Of a stretch of DNA of 64,000 nucleotides, positions 33,413 through 44,730 are shown one piece after another. A program made the position numbers and the translations under genes. Source of the stretch: Hymenobacter sp. DG25A (GTDB taxonomy: Bacteria > Bacteroidota > Bacteroidia > Cytophagales > Hymenobacteraceae); the NCBI RefSeq assembly GCF_001280305.1, contig NZ_CP012623.1, forward strand, positions 3,596,001 through 3,660,000, in the 5' to 3' direction. The notes beneath the pieces are model-generated. The model saw only the letters and a list, made by a program, of their open reading frames with translations. It was not told the DNA's origin and made no database searches. The number at the start of each line of letters is the position of its first letter. Within the stretch, counting starts at the first letter, position 1.

Positions 33413-34228
33413 ATGTTCCACGTTTTTTCCTTTCCGGGCGCCGTGCGTACCAGTCTCCTCTTTGGTTTTGCCCTGCTGGCCGCAATCTGCGGCAGCTTTG
33501 CCCCGGCGCAGGCTCAACAGGCCACCGAAGCTCCCACCTACCGTAAAGAGTTTGCCTACGGCATCAACTTCAACACCAACGGCGGCCTTATTGGCGGCGG
33601 CATGATTCGCTCCACCCATCTGCTGACGGCCGATATGTCGCGCTTCTGGATGGTGGAGGTAGTGGAGGTGAAGCACCCCAAGGAGCAGCGGGTGCAGAAT
33701 CCCTACACCGGCGGCGTGTATGTATTCGGAAAAACCAACTCTGCCTTTGTGCTGCGGCCTTCCGTGGGGGCGCAGAAGGTTATCTTCCGCAAAGCACCGG
33801 ACTCTGGGGTACAAATCAACGGCCTGGTGGGCGCGGGCCCTTCGGTAGCCCTGCTGCTGCCCTATTACATCTACTACGACTACACCAAGCGCGACGCGCA
33901 GAACCGGCCCATCTCGCAGGAAGACATCCGGGCCGAGCCCTATAGCCCCGAGAGGCACCGCAACGAAGTTTTTATCTATGATCATGCTCCGCTCTTTTCG
34001 GGTATTAACGATCTGAAGCCTCAGGTAGGGGCGCACGTGCGCGGAGCCCTCACGTTTGAGTACGGCCGCTACCGCGACGCCATTGCGGGCGTAGAAACAG
34101 GTTTTCTGTTTGAGGCTTATCCCAAGCCAGTTTTATTGATGCGGGCCCTGGGCACGCCCGATGATCAGTTAAACAACCGGTACTTCACGTCGGTTTATCT
34201 GACCATATACATCGGCAGCCGCAGCTAA
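33413..34228 (+). CDS. Hypothetical outer-membrane beta-barrel-like protein
   Basis: The 271-residue product has a signal peptide (to about residue 35, APAQAQ) and a mature part with regularly alternating hydrophobic and polar residues (FAYGINFNTNGGLIGGGMIRS, RFWMVEVVEVKHPKEQRVQN, SVYLTIYIGSRS at the end). This fits an outer-membrane barrel of about 8-10 strands. I recognise it as a widespread hypothetical family of the phylum without a function. ATG 33350 would add a non-signal N-terminus, so 33413 is preferred. It precedes lipA by 69 bases but lipA has its own promoter. Confidence 0.65.
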   Translation: MFHVFSFPGAVRTSLLFGFALLAAICGSFAPAQAQQATEAPTYRKEFAYGINFNTNGGLIGGGMIRSTHLLTADMSRFWMVEVVEVKHPKEQRVQNPYTGGVYVFGKTNSAFVLRPSVGAQKVIFRKAPDSGVQINGLVGAGPSVALLLPYYIYYDYTKRDAQNRPISQEDIRAEPYSPERHRNEVFIYDHAPLFSGINDLKPQVGAHVRGALTFEYGRYRDAIAGVETGFLFEAYPKPVLLMRALGTPDDQLNNRYFTSVYLTIYIGSRS

Positions 34229-34263
34229 GGCCAAATCCGGCCCGGTACCTTCTCTACCGATAG

Positions 34264-34291
34264 CTGCCAACTGCCGCCTAGCCCCTACCTT
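34264..34291. repeat. Heptad spacer running into the lipA promoter
   Basis: Four 7-base units, CTGCCAA, CTGCCGC, CTAGCCC, CTACCTT; the last supplies part of the -7 element. Confidence 0.5.
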
Positions 34292-34293
34292 TG
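34286..34293 (+). promoter_or_regulatory. -7 promoter element of lipA
   Basis: TACCTTTG is an exact TAnnTTTG match ending 4 bases before the ATG at 34298, implying a leaderless transcript. Confidence 0.6.
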
Positions 34294-34297
34294 TAGT

Positions 34298-35200
34298 ATG
34301 GATGAAATGCTGACCCTCCCCGTGATTCAGCCGGAGGCTGCTGCGCCGGCTCGTCCGCGCAAGCCCGACTGGTTGCGCGTGAAGCTGCCCGTGGGCCCCG
34401 AATACGCCAGCGTGCGCCGCCTGGTAGATGAACATAAGCTGCACACCATATGTGAGAGCGGCAATTGCCCCAACATGGGCGAGTGTTGGGGAGCCGGCAC
34501 GGCTACCTTCATGATTCTGGGCAACATATGCACCCGCTCCTGCTCGTTCTGCGCCGTAGCCACCGGCCGCCCCACGGAGTTTGATACCGATGAGCCCCGC
34601 CGCGTAGCGGAAGCTATTCAGCTCATGGGCGTGAAGCACGCGGTTATCACCAGCGTCAACCGTGACGAGCTGAAAGACCGGGGGGCCAGCATCTGGCTGG
34701 AAACCGTGGTGCGCATCAAGCAGCTCAGCCCGGAAACTACCATTGAAACCCTGATTCCCGACGTGAAAGCGAATTGGGAAGCCCTGGACGTGATGATTGC
34801 CGGCGGTCAGGAAGTGGTATCGCACAACATGGAAACCGTGGGAAGCCTTTACCGGCTGGTACGTCCCCAGGGTAAGTATGACCGCAGCCTAGAGCAGATC
34901 CGGCGGACCAAAGCCGCTGGCCGGCGCACCAAATCCGGTATTATGCTGGGCCTGGGCGAAACCCAGGAGGAGATGTATAAGGCCATGGATGACCTGGTAG
35001 CCAATGGCCTGGACATTCTCACGCTGGGCCAGTACCTGCAGCCCACCAAGCGCCACCTGGAAGTAGCCGAGTTCATTCACCCCGATATGTTCGCGCATTA
35101 CCGGGAAGAAGGTCTGCGCCGTGGTCTGAAGTACGTGGAAAGCGGCCCCCTGGTGCGCTCCAGCTACCACGCCGAGCGCCACGTGAACGTGCCAATTTAA
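34298..35200 (+). CDS. lipA: Lipoyl synthase LipA
   Basis: LipA inserts two sulfurs into protein-bound octanoate, making lipoate. The 300-residue protein has the auxiliary cluster motif [12 protein letters not shown] (CX4CX5C), the radical SAM motif CTRSCSFC (CX3CX2C), and the C-terminal RSSYHAE segment whose serine binds the auxiliary cluster. The start lies right behind the promoter motif. lipB is not adjacent. The product serves the lipoate-dependent complexes whose parts are encoded nearby (E1 fusion, GcvP system, SucA). Confidence 0.96.
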   Translation: MDEMLTLPVIQPEAAAPARPRKPDWLRVKLPVGPEYASVRRLVDEHKLHTICESGNCPNMGECWGAGTATFMILGNICTRSCSFCAVATGRPTEFDTDEPRRVAEAIQLMGVKHAVITSVNRDELKDRGASIWLETVVRIKQLSPETTIETLIPDVKANWEALDVMIAGGQEVVSHNMETVGSLYRLVRPQGKYDRSLEQIRRTKAAGRRTKSGIMLGLGETQEEMYKAMDDLVANGLDILTLGQYLQPTKRHLEVAEFIHPDMFAHYREEGLRRGLKYVESGPLVRSSYHAERHVNVPI

Positions 35201-35222
35201 GCGGTTTCACCCACTGGAATAA

Positions 35223-35255
35223 AAAAAGCCCGCTTCAAGCAGAAGCGGGCTTTTT
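35223..35255. terminator. Bidirectional terminator between lipA and the DUF4136 gene
   Basis: AAAAAGCCCGCTT (35223-35235) pairs with AAGCGGGCTTTTT (35243-35255), with A and T tracts on the two sides, between two convergent genes. Confidence 0.85.
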
Positions 35256-35277
35256 AGTGGAATGGAATGCGGCGGAA

Positions 35278-35874
35278 TTAGCGCCGGGCCTGGGCATCCT
35301 GTGGAGGAAAAGTACCCAGTACACTGCCCACAATGCGGTACACTTCCGGCTCCGTAATGGTCTGATTGTCTACCCGCGCCTGGCCATAGCCGCGCCAGGC
35401 CAGCTGCTTGCGCTTGGCATCTACAATGTCGATGATGACCGTACCGGCCTTGTAGTTGTCGATGATGGTTTGCTGCCGGCCGTAGCCATACCACCGATAC
35501 CCGTAGGGGTACATGCCGTTGTATAGGGGGTCTACGCGCTGCTTGTCTTCCACTTTCGCGCTATAGGCTACATACACGTCTGGTGCTTTATCCGTGAGCA
35601 TGAGGCCTTTGCGACTCATTTCCGCTTCCACAGCCTTGCGGATGCGCTGGTCGAGGAAGGAATTGTAGTCGTGCGCCGGGCCACCTTCGGCATCAGATGG
35701 CTGCTGCGGATACCATGCCCAGGTTTTATAGGAGCGGAAGTTAATACTATGGTCAAAATCAGTAGTAACCCCAACCCGACCCGTGGTGGCGCACCCGGCG
35801 CTGGCAAGCAATAAACCCAGGCCCACCATGGCCGTTGCCACGGGGCGAGAGAATAAACGAAGGACAGAATTCAT
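35278..35874 (-). CDS. DUF4136 lipoprotein
   Basis: The 198-residue protein has a lipoprotein signal with Cys28 (LASAGCATTG) and the DUF4136 pattern: VTTDFDHSINFRSYKTWAWYP at the start, LDQRIRKAVEAEMSRKGLML, DVYVAYSAKVED, and AGTVIIDIVDAKRKQLAWRGYGQARV. The family is periplasmic or outer-membrane bound with unknown function. A Gly/Tyr-rich insert (GMYPYGYRWYGYGRQ) sits in the middle. The frame runs upstream to 35955, but ATG 35874 gives the signal peptide. It diverges from the next gene across about 220 bases. Confidence 0.85.
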   Translation of the reverse strand: MNSVLRLFSRPVATAMVGLGLLLASAGCATTGRVGVTTDFDHSINFRSYKTWAWYPQQPSDAEGGPAHDYNSFLDQRIRKAVEAEMSRKGLMLTDKAPDVYVAYSAKVEDKQRVDPLYNGMYPYGYRWYGYGRQQTIIDNYKAGTVIIDIVDAKRKQLAWRGYGQARVDNQTITEPEVYRIVGSVLGTFPPQDAQARR

Positions 35875-36096
35875 ATAGCTTGTAAGTAAAAGTAAGGTGA
35901 GGTATATCCCGGAATATACGGTCTTCCAGTGCCTCCAGGCCATGAAAAAAGACATTACGGGCTTCGATTTTTAACAGATTTTCACTGGCCACTGTTCCCA
36001 GTTTTGTGGAAGTCAACATGGAATCGGACAATTTTTTTTATTAGCACAAGCTTTTGCAGTATCTTTTGGAATCTTACTACCACCTACCTCAGCATT

Positions 36097-36390
36097 ATGG
36101 GTCGATTTTTCCTCTTCTTTTCCATCTTAGGCCTTCTGTTCTCCTGCAGCTCCGCCTCTGAAACGTCTTCTTCCACTAAGCGCAACCAGGGTCCTGTAGC
36201 GCATAACACTATCGTAGATTGTGTGCTTTACGATGGGATGTCTAAATCGTCCAAAGAACTGGTGAAGCTATCCTCAGAAACGGAAGTGCAGGTAACCGAT
36301 ACGGTGGACTATTATTTTATGAAAGTGCGCGTGGTGAAGGATGGTCAGACGTATAACGGCTATCTGCACCGCAACTGCTTTGGCATGTAG
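36097..36390 (+). CDS. Small lipoprotein with SH3-like domain
   Basis: The 97-residue product has a lipoprotein signal with Cys17 (LGLLFSCSS) and a mature part of short beta strands (DCVLYDGMSKSSKELVKLSSETEVQVTDTVDYYFMKVRVVKDGQTYNGYLHRNCF) that resembles a bacterial SH3 domain, a fold that often binds peptidoglycan. Two cysteines (in VDCV and NCF) could form a disulfide. The frame opens at 35929 without a signal; ATG 36097 is preferred. A motif close to TAnnTTTG (TATCTTTTG at 36060) lies 29 bases upstream. Confidence 0.65.
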   Translation: MGRFFLFFSILGLLFSCSSASETSSSTKRNQGPVAHNTIVDCVLYDGMSKSSKELVKLSSETEVQVTDTVDYYFMKVRVVKDGQTYNGYLHRNCFGM

Positions 36391-36453
36391 TGCTACCCGG
36401 TTAGCCGGCTGCCCCGCTTTTCCTGCCCGGCCGCTGGCTTCCCTGTTTCCCTT

Positions 36454-36501
36454 ATAACCAAACAGCCCCCGTAACGCACGTTACGGGGGCTGTTTGGTTA
36501 T
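36454..36501. terminator. Bidirectional terminator with 23-bp perfect arms
   Basis: Arms 36454-36476 and 36479-36501 are perfectly complementary around a 2-base loop, with a CCCCCGTAACG/CGTTACGGGGG core. It separates the convergent SH3-like lipoprotein gene and gcvP. No long T run is present. Confidence 0.8.
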
Positions 36502-36517
36502 GTACTGCGCTTAGCGC

Positions 36518-39442
<2,925 letters not shown>

Positions 39443-39491
39443 AAAAGGATGGGTGAGGGTGGCAACAGCAAGGCTCCGGAAAGAGCCCTGA

Positions 39492-39499
39492 CAAAGGTA
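39492..39499 (-). promoter_or_regulatory. -7 promoter element of gcvP
   Basis: The minus strand reads TACCTTTG, an exact TAnnTTTG match, 49 bases before the gcvP ATG. The remaining spacer to the next gene holds a short direct repeat (AGGCAGCACCTTAT) near 39569-39595 and nothing else I can name. Confidence 0.55.
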
Positions 39500-39701
39500 G
39501 CGCGAAAAGGCTTCATGCTTAAACCCACAAACCATCAAAAGTTTAGGGTTGTTCCGGGAAATCTTCCGGCAGCACCTTATAGGCAGCACCTTATAGGCAG
39601 CAGCTATGGCATTTTGCAAAGGTATGCCTGTGTATTGCTGCGGTGAGCCCAAATAATTTAACCAGATTTGGGGCCAGATTGCCACCCACCCATCTCCCTG
39701 C

Positions 39702-40916
39702 ATGCGTCCTATTACTATTGGCCTGATTTGCGAAGGCAAAACCCCACCCGACAAGCGCGTACCCCTCACGCCAAAAAAATGCATGGAAGCGGTTTCCCTC
39801 TATCCGGGGCTGCAGATTGTGGTGCAGGAAAGTGCCGTGCGCTGCTTCTCCGATCAGGAATACCGCGACGTAGGCCTGGAAGTGCGCGCTGATGTGTCTG
39901 ACTGTGATATTCTGATGGGGGTGAAGGAAGTACCCATCGCGCAGCTGATTTCCAACAAAACCTACCTGTTCTTCTCGCATACCGTGAAAAAGCAGCCGGC
40001 CAACCGGGAGCTGCTCCGGCAGGTGCTGCAGAAAAATATCACCCTGATAGACTACGAGCTGCTCACTAATGAAAAGGAAGAGCGGATTGTAGCCTTTGGC
40101 CGCTGGGCCGGCATTGTGGGCGCCTATAACGGCCTGCTGACGTATGGCCGCAAGCACGGGCTGTATGAGCTGAAGCCGGCCTATAAGTGCGTGGATATGG
40201 AGGATATGCAGGAAGAGTTCTTCAAGGTAAAGCAGTTGCCGCCCATAAAAATGGTGGTAACGGGTACCGGCCGCGTGGCGCAGGGGGCCGTGGAGGTGCT
40301 GGACCGCATGGGTATCCGTCGGGTAAGCGTGTACGATTATCTGTACCATGATTTCCACGAGCCGGTGTACACCCAGCTGCGCAGCTCCGACTACAACCGC
40401 CGCCGCGACGGCCGGGTGTGGGATACCCCGGATTTTCATAAGCATCCGGAGCAGTACGAGTCTACTTTCAGCAGCTACCTGCCCGTTACGGACCTGCTGA
40501 TTGCCTGCGCCTACTGGCACCCCGCCGCCCCCAAGCTCTTCACGGAGGAAGACACGCGCCGCCCCAATTTCCGCATCAATACCATTGCCGATGTAACCTG
40601 CGACGTGAATGGCTCCGTGCCCACCACCAAGCGCAGCACCACCATCCAGGACCCGGCCTTCGACTATAACCCTACTACCGGCGAGCTGGAGCCGCCGTAT
40701 TCCCGCCCGGGCAATATCACGGAAATGGCCGTGGATAACCTGCCCTGCGAGCTGCCCCGCAATGCCTCCCGTGACTTCGGCCGGCAGCTGATCGATAACG
40801 TGTTTCCGCACCTGCTCCGCGACACACCCGACGGCATTATTGAGCGGGCCACCATTACCAAAGGCGGCCAGCTGACGGAGCGGTATCAGTACCTGACCGA
40901 TTACGTGGCGGACTAA
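39702..40916 (+). CDS. Alanine dehydrogenase/PNT-type NAD(P)-dependent oxidoreductase (saccharopine dehydrogenase-like)
   Basis: The 404-residue protein begins with the AlaDH/PNT N-terminal domain ([50 protein letters not shown]) and continues with a Rossmann domain bearing [18 protein letters not shown]. The KRVPLTP segment and the long C-terminal part ([21 protein letters not shown]) resemble lysine-forming saccharopine dehydrogenases. The true substrate is unknown; opine or lysine metabolism are possibilities. It diverges from gcvP and ends at a strong terminator. Confidence 0.82.
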   Translation: MRPITIGLICEGKTPPDKRVPLTPKKCMEAVSLYPGLQIVVQESAVRCFSDQEYRDVGLEVRADVSDCDILMGVKEVPIAQLISNKTYLFFSHTVKKQPANRELLRQVLQKNITLIDYELLTNEKEERIVAFGRWAGIVGAYNGLLTYGRKHGLYELKPAYKCVDMEDMQEEFFKVKQLPPIKMVVTGTGRVAQGAVEVLDRMGIRRVSVYDYLYHDFHEPVYTQLRSSDYNRRRDGRVWDTPDFHKHPEQYESTFSSYLPVTDLLIACAYWHPAAPKLFTEEDTRRPNFRINTIADVTCDVNGSVPTTKRSTTIQDPAFDYNPTTGELEPPYSRPGNITEMAVDNLPCELPRNASRDFGRQLIDNVFPHLLRDTPDGIIERATITKGGQLTERYQYLTDYVAD

Positions 40917-40954
40917 ACCAGGTGCTGTTGTTAGGTTGCGGCCATATGCCCGGA

Positions 40955-41003
40955 TACAAAAAGCCTCCCGCTGAAATCTCATTTCAGCGGGAGGCTTTTT
41001 GTA
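40955..41003. terminator. Bidirectional terminator with 23-bp arms
   Basis: Arms 40955-40977 and 40981-41003 are perfectly complementary around a CTC loop, with A5 and T5 tracts within the arms. It lies between two convergent genes. Confidence 0.85.
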
Positions 41004-41036
41004 GTGGTTCTACGGTTTGTGGAGAGCTTAGAAAGG

Positions 41037-41867
41037 CTAAATACCGTTCAGTACGGGGTATTTGGCCCGCACCAGCATGTAGAGGCCGTAGGCCATCAGG
41101 CCAAGCGCAACAATGGCCAGGGCGGCGGGGCCCATAGCGGCCAGGAAATCGAAGGCCTCATCGGTGGTGCCTACGGCTGCCGCGCGGTGCTGGCGCCCGG
41201 CCTGCACAAAAAAGTACCCAATAATACCCAGCACAATGCCCCGGGCAGTGTAGCCCACCTGGCCCGTGCGATACACAATCTGCTGCTGATTGGCAGGCAG
41301 GCCACTATCATTCACATGTTTGCTGAAAGAGCCGGAATAGGCGCGGTAAATCTGATACAGGCCGGTACCAATGATGATTAGCCCGAGCAGCATCACCAGC
41401 CATTCGCCAGCCGGCCAGTTCAGTACTTTGGCTGTCAGGTCCTGGCGGGCGTTGCCGCCTTTATCGGCATAGCCGTTCATCGCCAGTTGTGCCGCATACC
41501 AGGCCACGCTGGCATATACCAAGCCGCTGCCGGCATAGCCCAGCCGCCGACCTAAGCCTTTAGCATCGGAGCCTTTGTTCTCCGTATCGCGCAGCGCCTG
41601 CGTAAAGCGCCAGATTATGTAGCCCAGCAGGCCAAAGGCAATCAGCCCCAGCAAAACCTGGCCGCCCGGTAAACTCTGCACGGTTTGTACAGCCTGTTCT
41701 TTATCGGCCGTTTGGCCGCCCTGCTGCCCGGTAGCGGCCAGCAGCGCCAGAATGCCCATCAAAAAATACACCACGCCTTTGGCCGCAAAGCCAAAGCGGG
41801 CCAGCGCCCGAATGCCCGCCGAGGGCGAACCGGGCACCGCAGCAGAAATAGTAGTTGCAAGCGACAT
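41037..41867 (-). CDS. DUF1206 membrane protein
   Basis: The 276-residue protein has six hydrophobic helices in three pairs, each pair beginning with a GF-A-KGVVYF-like motif (ALARFGFAAKGVVYFLMGILAL; RRLGYAGSGLVYASVAWYAA; YRTGQVGYTARGIVLGIIGYFF), the internal triplication typical of DUF1206. Function is unknown. ATG 41867 is chosen because the longer frame (41948) lacks similarity and contains heptad spacer DNA. It has no operon partner. Confidence 0.85.
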   Translation of the reverse strand: MSLATTISAAVPGSPSAGIRALARFGFAAKGVVYFLMGILALLAATGQQGGQTADKEQAVQTVQSLPGGQVLLGLIAFGLLGYIIWRFTQALRDTENKGSDAKGLGRRLGYAGSGLVYASVAWYAAQLAMNGYADKGGNARQDLTAKVLNWPAGEWLVMLLGLIIIGTGLYQIYRAYSGSFSKHVNDSGLPANQQQIVYRTGQVGYTARGIVLGIIGYFFVQAGRQHRAAAVGTTDEAFDFLAAMGPAALAIVALGLMAYGLYMLVRAKYPVLNGI

Positions 41868-41880
41868 AAAAGGAAGTGAG

Positions 41881-41922
41881 TTGATAGTTGCCCGTTGTGA
41901 GTTGCCGGTGGGTAGTTGGTAG
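41881..41922. repeat. Six-unit heptad spacer upstream of the DUF1206 gene
   Basis: Six consecutive 7-base units: TTGATAG, TTGCCCG, TTGTGAG, TTGCCGG, TGGGTAG, TTGGTAG. The consensus TTGNNNG, including one TGG variant, is the same as in the palindrome at 18593-18679. It is followed by CCCGTTG and, 14 bases later, CAACGGG. Confidence 0.7.
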
Positions 41923-41988
41923 GGAAAGCCCGTTGAACGAACTGGCAACGGGAAAGTCTACGCAGAACAAGCTCCACATGGCTAAAAG

Positions 41989-42030
41989 AAAGCGCCCCGC
42001 TTCACCAATTTCGGTGGGGCGGGGCGCTTT
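41989..42030 (-). terminator. Terminator of the sugar transporter gene
   Basis: Arms AAAGCGCCCCGC (41989-42000) and GCGGGGCGCTTT (42019-42030) with further pairing inside the loop, followed by TTAGCC on the minus strand, 58 bases after the transporter stop. Confidence 0.7.
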
Positions 42031-42087
42031 AATCGAGCATAAACCGGCACCAGAGGTGTAGCTTCCGGGAGCTGTGCGGGGAAAGGA

Positions 42088-43362
42088 CTACCGCAGCCGG
42101 TAGAGCCGCGCCCCAAACAGCGCAATAAAGAGGTAGCATATAATGGGCAGGTAGTAGGCCGCCGCTATATCATGGTTAGCCACTTTGCCCATCAGGTAAG
42201 GAAACACGGCCCCGCCCGCCACGGCCATTACCAGGATAGATGAAGCCTGCGGCGTGTGCCGTCCCAGGTCTTTGATACCGAGGCTGAAAATGGTGGGGAA
42301 CATGATGCTGAAGAAGAAGTTGATCAGCAGCAGCGCCCCAAACGATACCCAGCCCCAGCTCTGCGCTACTACTATACACATCAGTACATTAGCTAACGCA
42401 AAGGCCGTGAGTAGCTTGTTGGGGGCTATATAGCGCATCAGGAAGGTGCCCACAAAGCGGCCCAGCATCATCAGTACCATGAACAGGGAAAAGTAGCCGG
42501 CCGCGGCCGCATCAGAGAGGTGCATCTTCTCCACGCCATAGTTGATGAAAAAGGCCCAGGTGCCGCCCTGCGCCGCTACGTTGAGAAACTGCGCCAACCA
42601 GGCCCACCGAAAGTGTGGGTGCTGAAACAGGGTTCTGGCCGCCGGCACTTCCTCGGCCGTGCCACTGTAAAAGCCGGCTTCCGTTTCGGCCGGGGCCAAT
42701 GGCGCACCATGGGCATCCTGCAGTGCGGGTACTTTAACAAAGGAAAAGGCCACCGCAATAGCCAGAATGGTGCTGCCGATGCCCACATACAGCAGCTTTA
42801 CCGACGATAAGTCGCCATCGGTGTGCGGGCCGCTGAGGATGAAGTAGCTGCCTAACAGCGGCCCCACCACGGCCCCCAGGCCATTAAATGACTGGGCAAA
42901 GTTCAGGCGCTGGTCGCTGGTGCGCTGGTCGCCGAGGGCTGCCATGAACGGATGCGCTACTGCCTCCAGCGTGGCCAGCCCGCAGGCCAGCACGAACAGG
43001 GCTCCCCGGAAGAAGCTGAACGATGCCGCGTTGGCCGCCGGTACAAACAGGAAGGCCCCTATGGCATAGAGGCTTAACCCCAGCAATACTCCTTTTTTGT
43101 AGCCGAAACGCTTCATGAACAGTCCGGCCGGAATGCCCATTACGGCGTATGCCCCGAAGATGGAAAACTGCACCAGCCCCGACTGCGCCTTGCTCACGTT
43201 GAGCACGTTCTGAAAGTGCTTGTTCAGCACATCGCCCATGGTAATGGCAATGGCCCAGAGCATAAACAACGACGAGACGAAAATCAGCGTCGGAATGTAC
43301 TTTTTCTCGGTGAAAGGTACCGAGGTAGGGGCGCCAAGGGTCGAATTAGCAACGGATTGCAT
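42088..43362 (-). CDS. Sugar MFS transporter, FucP/GluP family
   Basis: The 424-residue protein has twelve membrane helices and the FucP-family features: LFMLWAIAITMGDVLNKHFQNVLNVSKAQSGLVQFSIFGAYAVMGIPAG in helices 1-2, an FNGLGAVVGPLLGSYF block and a large loop after helix 6. Family members import fucose, glucose, galactose or related sugars with protons. As the last gene of the glycan locus it would take the released mono- or disaccharide across the inner membrane. A terminator-like hairpin separates it from the GH130 gene. Confidence 0.88.
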   Translation of the reverse strand: MQSVANSTLGAPTSVPFTEKKYIPTLIFVSSLFMLWAIAITMGDVLNKHFQNVLNVSKAQSGLVQFSIFGAYAVMGIPAGLFMKRFGYKKGVLLGLSLYAIGAFLFVPAANAASFSFFRGALFVLACGLATLEAVAHPFMAALGDQRTSDQRLNFAQSFNGLGAVVGPLLGSYFILSGPHTDGDLSSVKLLYVGIGSTILAIAVAFSFVKVPALQDAHGAPLAPAETEAGFYSGTAEEVPAARTLFQHPHFRWAWLAQFLNVAAQGGTWAFFINYGVEKMHLSDAAAAGYFSLFMVLMMLGRFVGTFLMRYIAPNKLLTAFALANVLMCIVVAQSWGWVSFGALLLINFFFSIMFPTIFSLGIKDLGRHTPQASSILVMAVAGGAVFPYLMGKVANHDIAAAYYLPIICYLFIALFGARLYRLR

Positions 43363-43377
43363 GAAGAGGAAGGAAAA

Positions 43378-43414
43378 AGAACGTCATGCCCTGCAGAGCA
43401 AAACCTGACGTTCT
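43378..43414 (-). terminator. Terminator-like hairpin between the GH130 and transporter genes
   Basis: AGAACGTCA (43378-43386) pairs with TGACGTTCT (43406-43414). On the minus strand it runs into CTTTTTCCTTCC just before the transporter start. Confidence 0.65.
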
Positions 43415-43434
43415 AATGGGAGAAATATAGGTGC

Positions 43435-44625
43435 CTACTCTACCGGCCGTGTGGCCACGGCAATTTTGGAGTCGGCCGTACCGTAGTACATCAGCCATTT
43501 GTTCTGGAACCGTACCAGCCCTTCCAGGAACACCACTTGGTTTACCTGGCCTGTGGTCTCGTAAGGCTTTTCCGGGCGCATGAAGTAGTTGTCCAGGCGC
43601 TTGAGCAGCTTGGTGGGGTCGTTTTTGTCGAACAGGGCCTGGGCGGCGGTATAGGTGCCCTCGGGCAGGCTCTTGTCGCCAATGGCGGGCACGTTGCGGC
43701 TGTTGTAAATCAGGCGGATGCCCTGGTCGGTGAGCATGGCCGGCGGGCCGGATTCCACCAGGTCGCTGTCAAACTTGCCTTCGCGGGTGGGCAGCACAAT
43801 CTTCAGCTCGGGCATGGTAGCTGCCTGGGCGCGCAGGGGTACCGGAGGCTTCTCGCCGGCGGCCATTTCAATGGGCGTCCAGTGGATAAGGTCATCTGAA
43901 GTAGCCAGCCAGATTTGGGCATCGCCCCAGTACATCCAGTACTTGCCGTTGATTTTGGCGGCCACAATGCGCCCGTCGTTCTCGTAGCGCGAAACAATGG
44001 AGCCTGACTTGGTCCACTTATCCACGTACTTACCGCCGGCGGCCTGGGTAAATACGTTACCGTACTTGGTCCATTTCATCAGGTCTTTGGAGGTGGCAAT
44101 GTGCAGGCGGGCCTTGTCGCCGTCGTAGGCGGTGTAGGTCATGTAGTAAGTACCTTTGTCATCCTCCACCACGCGCGGGTCCTCGGTGCCGCCGGGCCAC
44201 TCCCAGCGCTTCTGGTCGTCGTAGTCGGGGTAGAGTACCGGCTCGGCCATGCGGGTAAAGTGCAGGCCATCGGTGCTGCTGGCCAGCCCGATGCGGGAGG
44301 TTTTGCCCACCGGTGGCCGCACCATGTTCTCGGCCCGGTATAGCATATACACTTTGCCGTCTTTCACCACCACGGCGGGGTTAAACACGTCTTTTTCTTC
44401 CCACATAATGGTCTGCTTCAGGATGGGGTCCTGAAACTTGCCCACAGTACTGGGGCCCATAATGGGGTTGATGCTGTCCACCTTAGTGAAGTCGAGCAGG
44501 GCCCAGTTGTCGCCCACAATAGGCTTGGTGCTGGTCTTATCAGAATCGGTGCGGTTGCAGCTTACCAGGGCCGTCAGGGCCAGTCCGGTAGCCGCCAGGC
44601 GCCAGTTTAAGTCGAAAATAGTCAT
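43435..44625 (-). CDS. GH130-type glycoside hydrolase/phosphorylase lipoprotein
   Basis: The 396-residue protein has a lipoprotein signal (LTALVSC, Cys23) and a five-bladed propeller sequence with the GH130 hallmark GGTEDPR (145-151; D149 is the expected general acid). VFNPAVVVKDGKVYMLYRA and RIGLASSTDGLHF precede it, and IRLIYNSRN follows. GH130 enzymes act on beta-mannosides, as phosphorylases or hydrolases. A lipid anchor means it works outside the cytoplasm, where phosphate is scarce, so hydrolysis is more likely than phosphorolysis (inference). GH43/GH32-like propellers are the alternative. ATG 44625 is chosen over 44673 because it gives the signal peptide. Confidence 0.82.
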   Translation of the reverse strand: MTIFDLNWRLAATGLALTALVSCNRTDSDKTSTKPIVGDNWALLDFTKVDSINPIMGPSTVGKFQDPILKQTIMWEEKDVFNPAVVVKDGKVYMLYRAENMVRPPVGKTSRIGLASSTDGLHFTRMAEPVLYPDYDDQKRWEWPGGTEDPRVVEDDKGTYYMTYTAYDGDKARLHIATSKDLMKWTKYGNVFTQAAGGKYVDKWTKSGSIVSRYENDGRIVAAKINGKYWMYWGDAQIWLATSDDLIHWTPIEMAAGEKPPVPLRAQAATMPELKIVLPTREGKFDSDLVESGPPAMLTDQGIRLIYNSRNVPAIGDKSLPEGTYTAAQALFDKNDPTKLLKRLDNYFMRPEKPYETTGQVNQVVFLEGLVRFQNKWLMYYGTADSKIAVATRPVE

Positions 44626-44630
44626 GCGGT

Positions 44631-44658
44631 TAGGGTAGAGGTGAGGCGTGAGGAGATA
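44631..44658. repeat. Heptad spacer before the GH130 gene
   Basis: Units TAGGGTA, GAGGTGA, GGCGTGA, GGAGATA keep a 7-base period next to the start codon of the minus-strand gene. Confidence 0.45.
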
Positions 44659-44663
44659 AAAAA

Positions 44664-44702
44664 TATCTCCCACTATTCCCGAAGCAGAAACAGTGGGAGA
44701 TA
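44664..44702 (-). terminator. Terminator-like hairpin between the LamG and GH130 genes
   Basis: TATCTCCCACT (44664-44674) pairs with AGTGGGAGATA (44692-44702). On the minus strand a T6 run follows, 29 bases after the LamG gene. Confidence 0.7.
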
Positions 44703-44730
44703 CTGATGTTCGCTCACACAGGCTTCGCGC

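Noticed and set aside
41881..41922. Heptad repeats considered as a CRISPR or VNTR array
   Set aside because: Units are only 7 bases, degenerate and without spacers; there are no cas genes.
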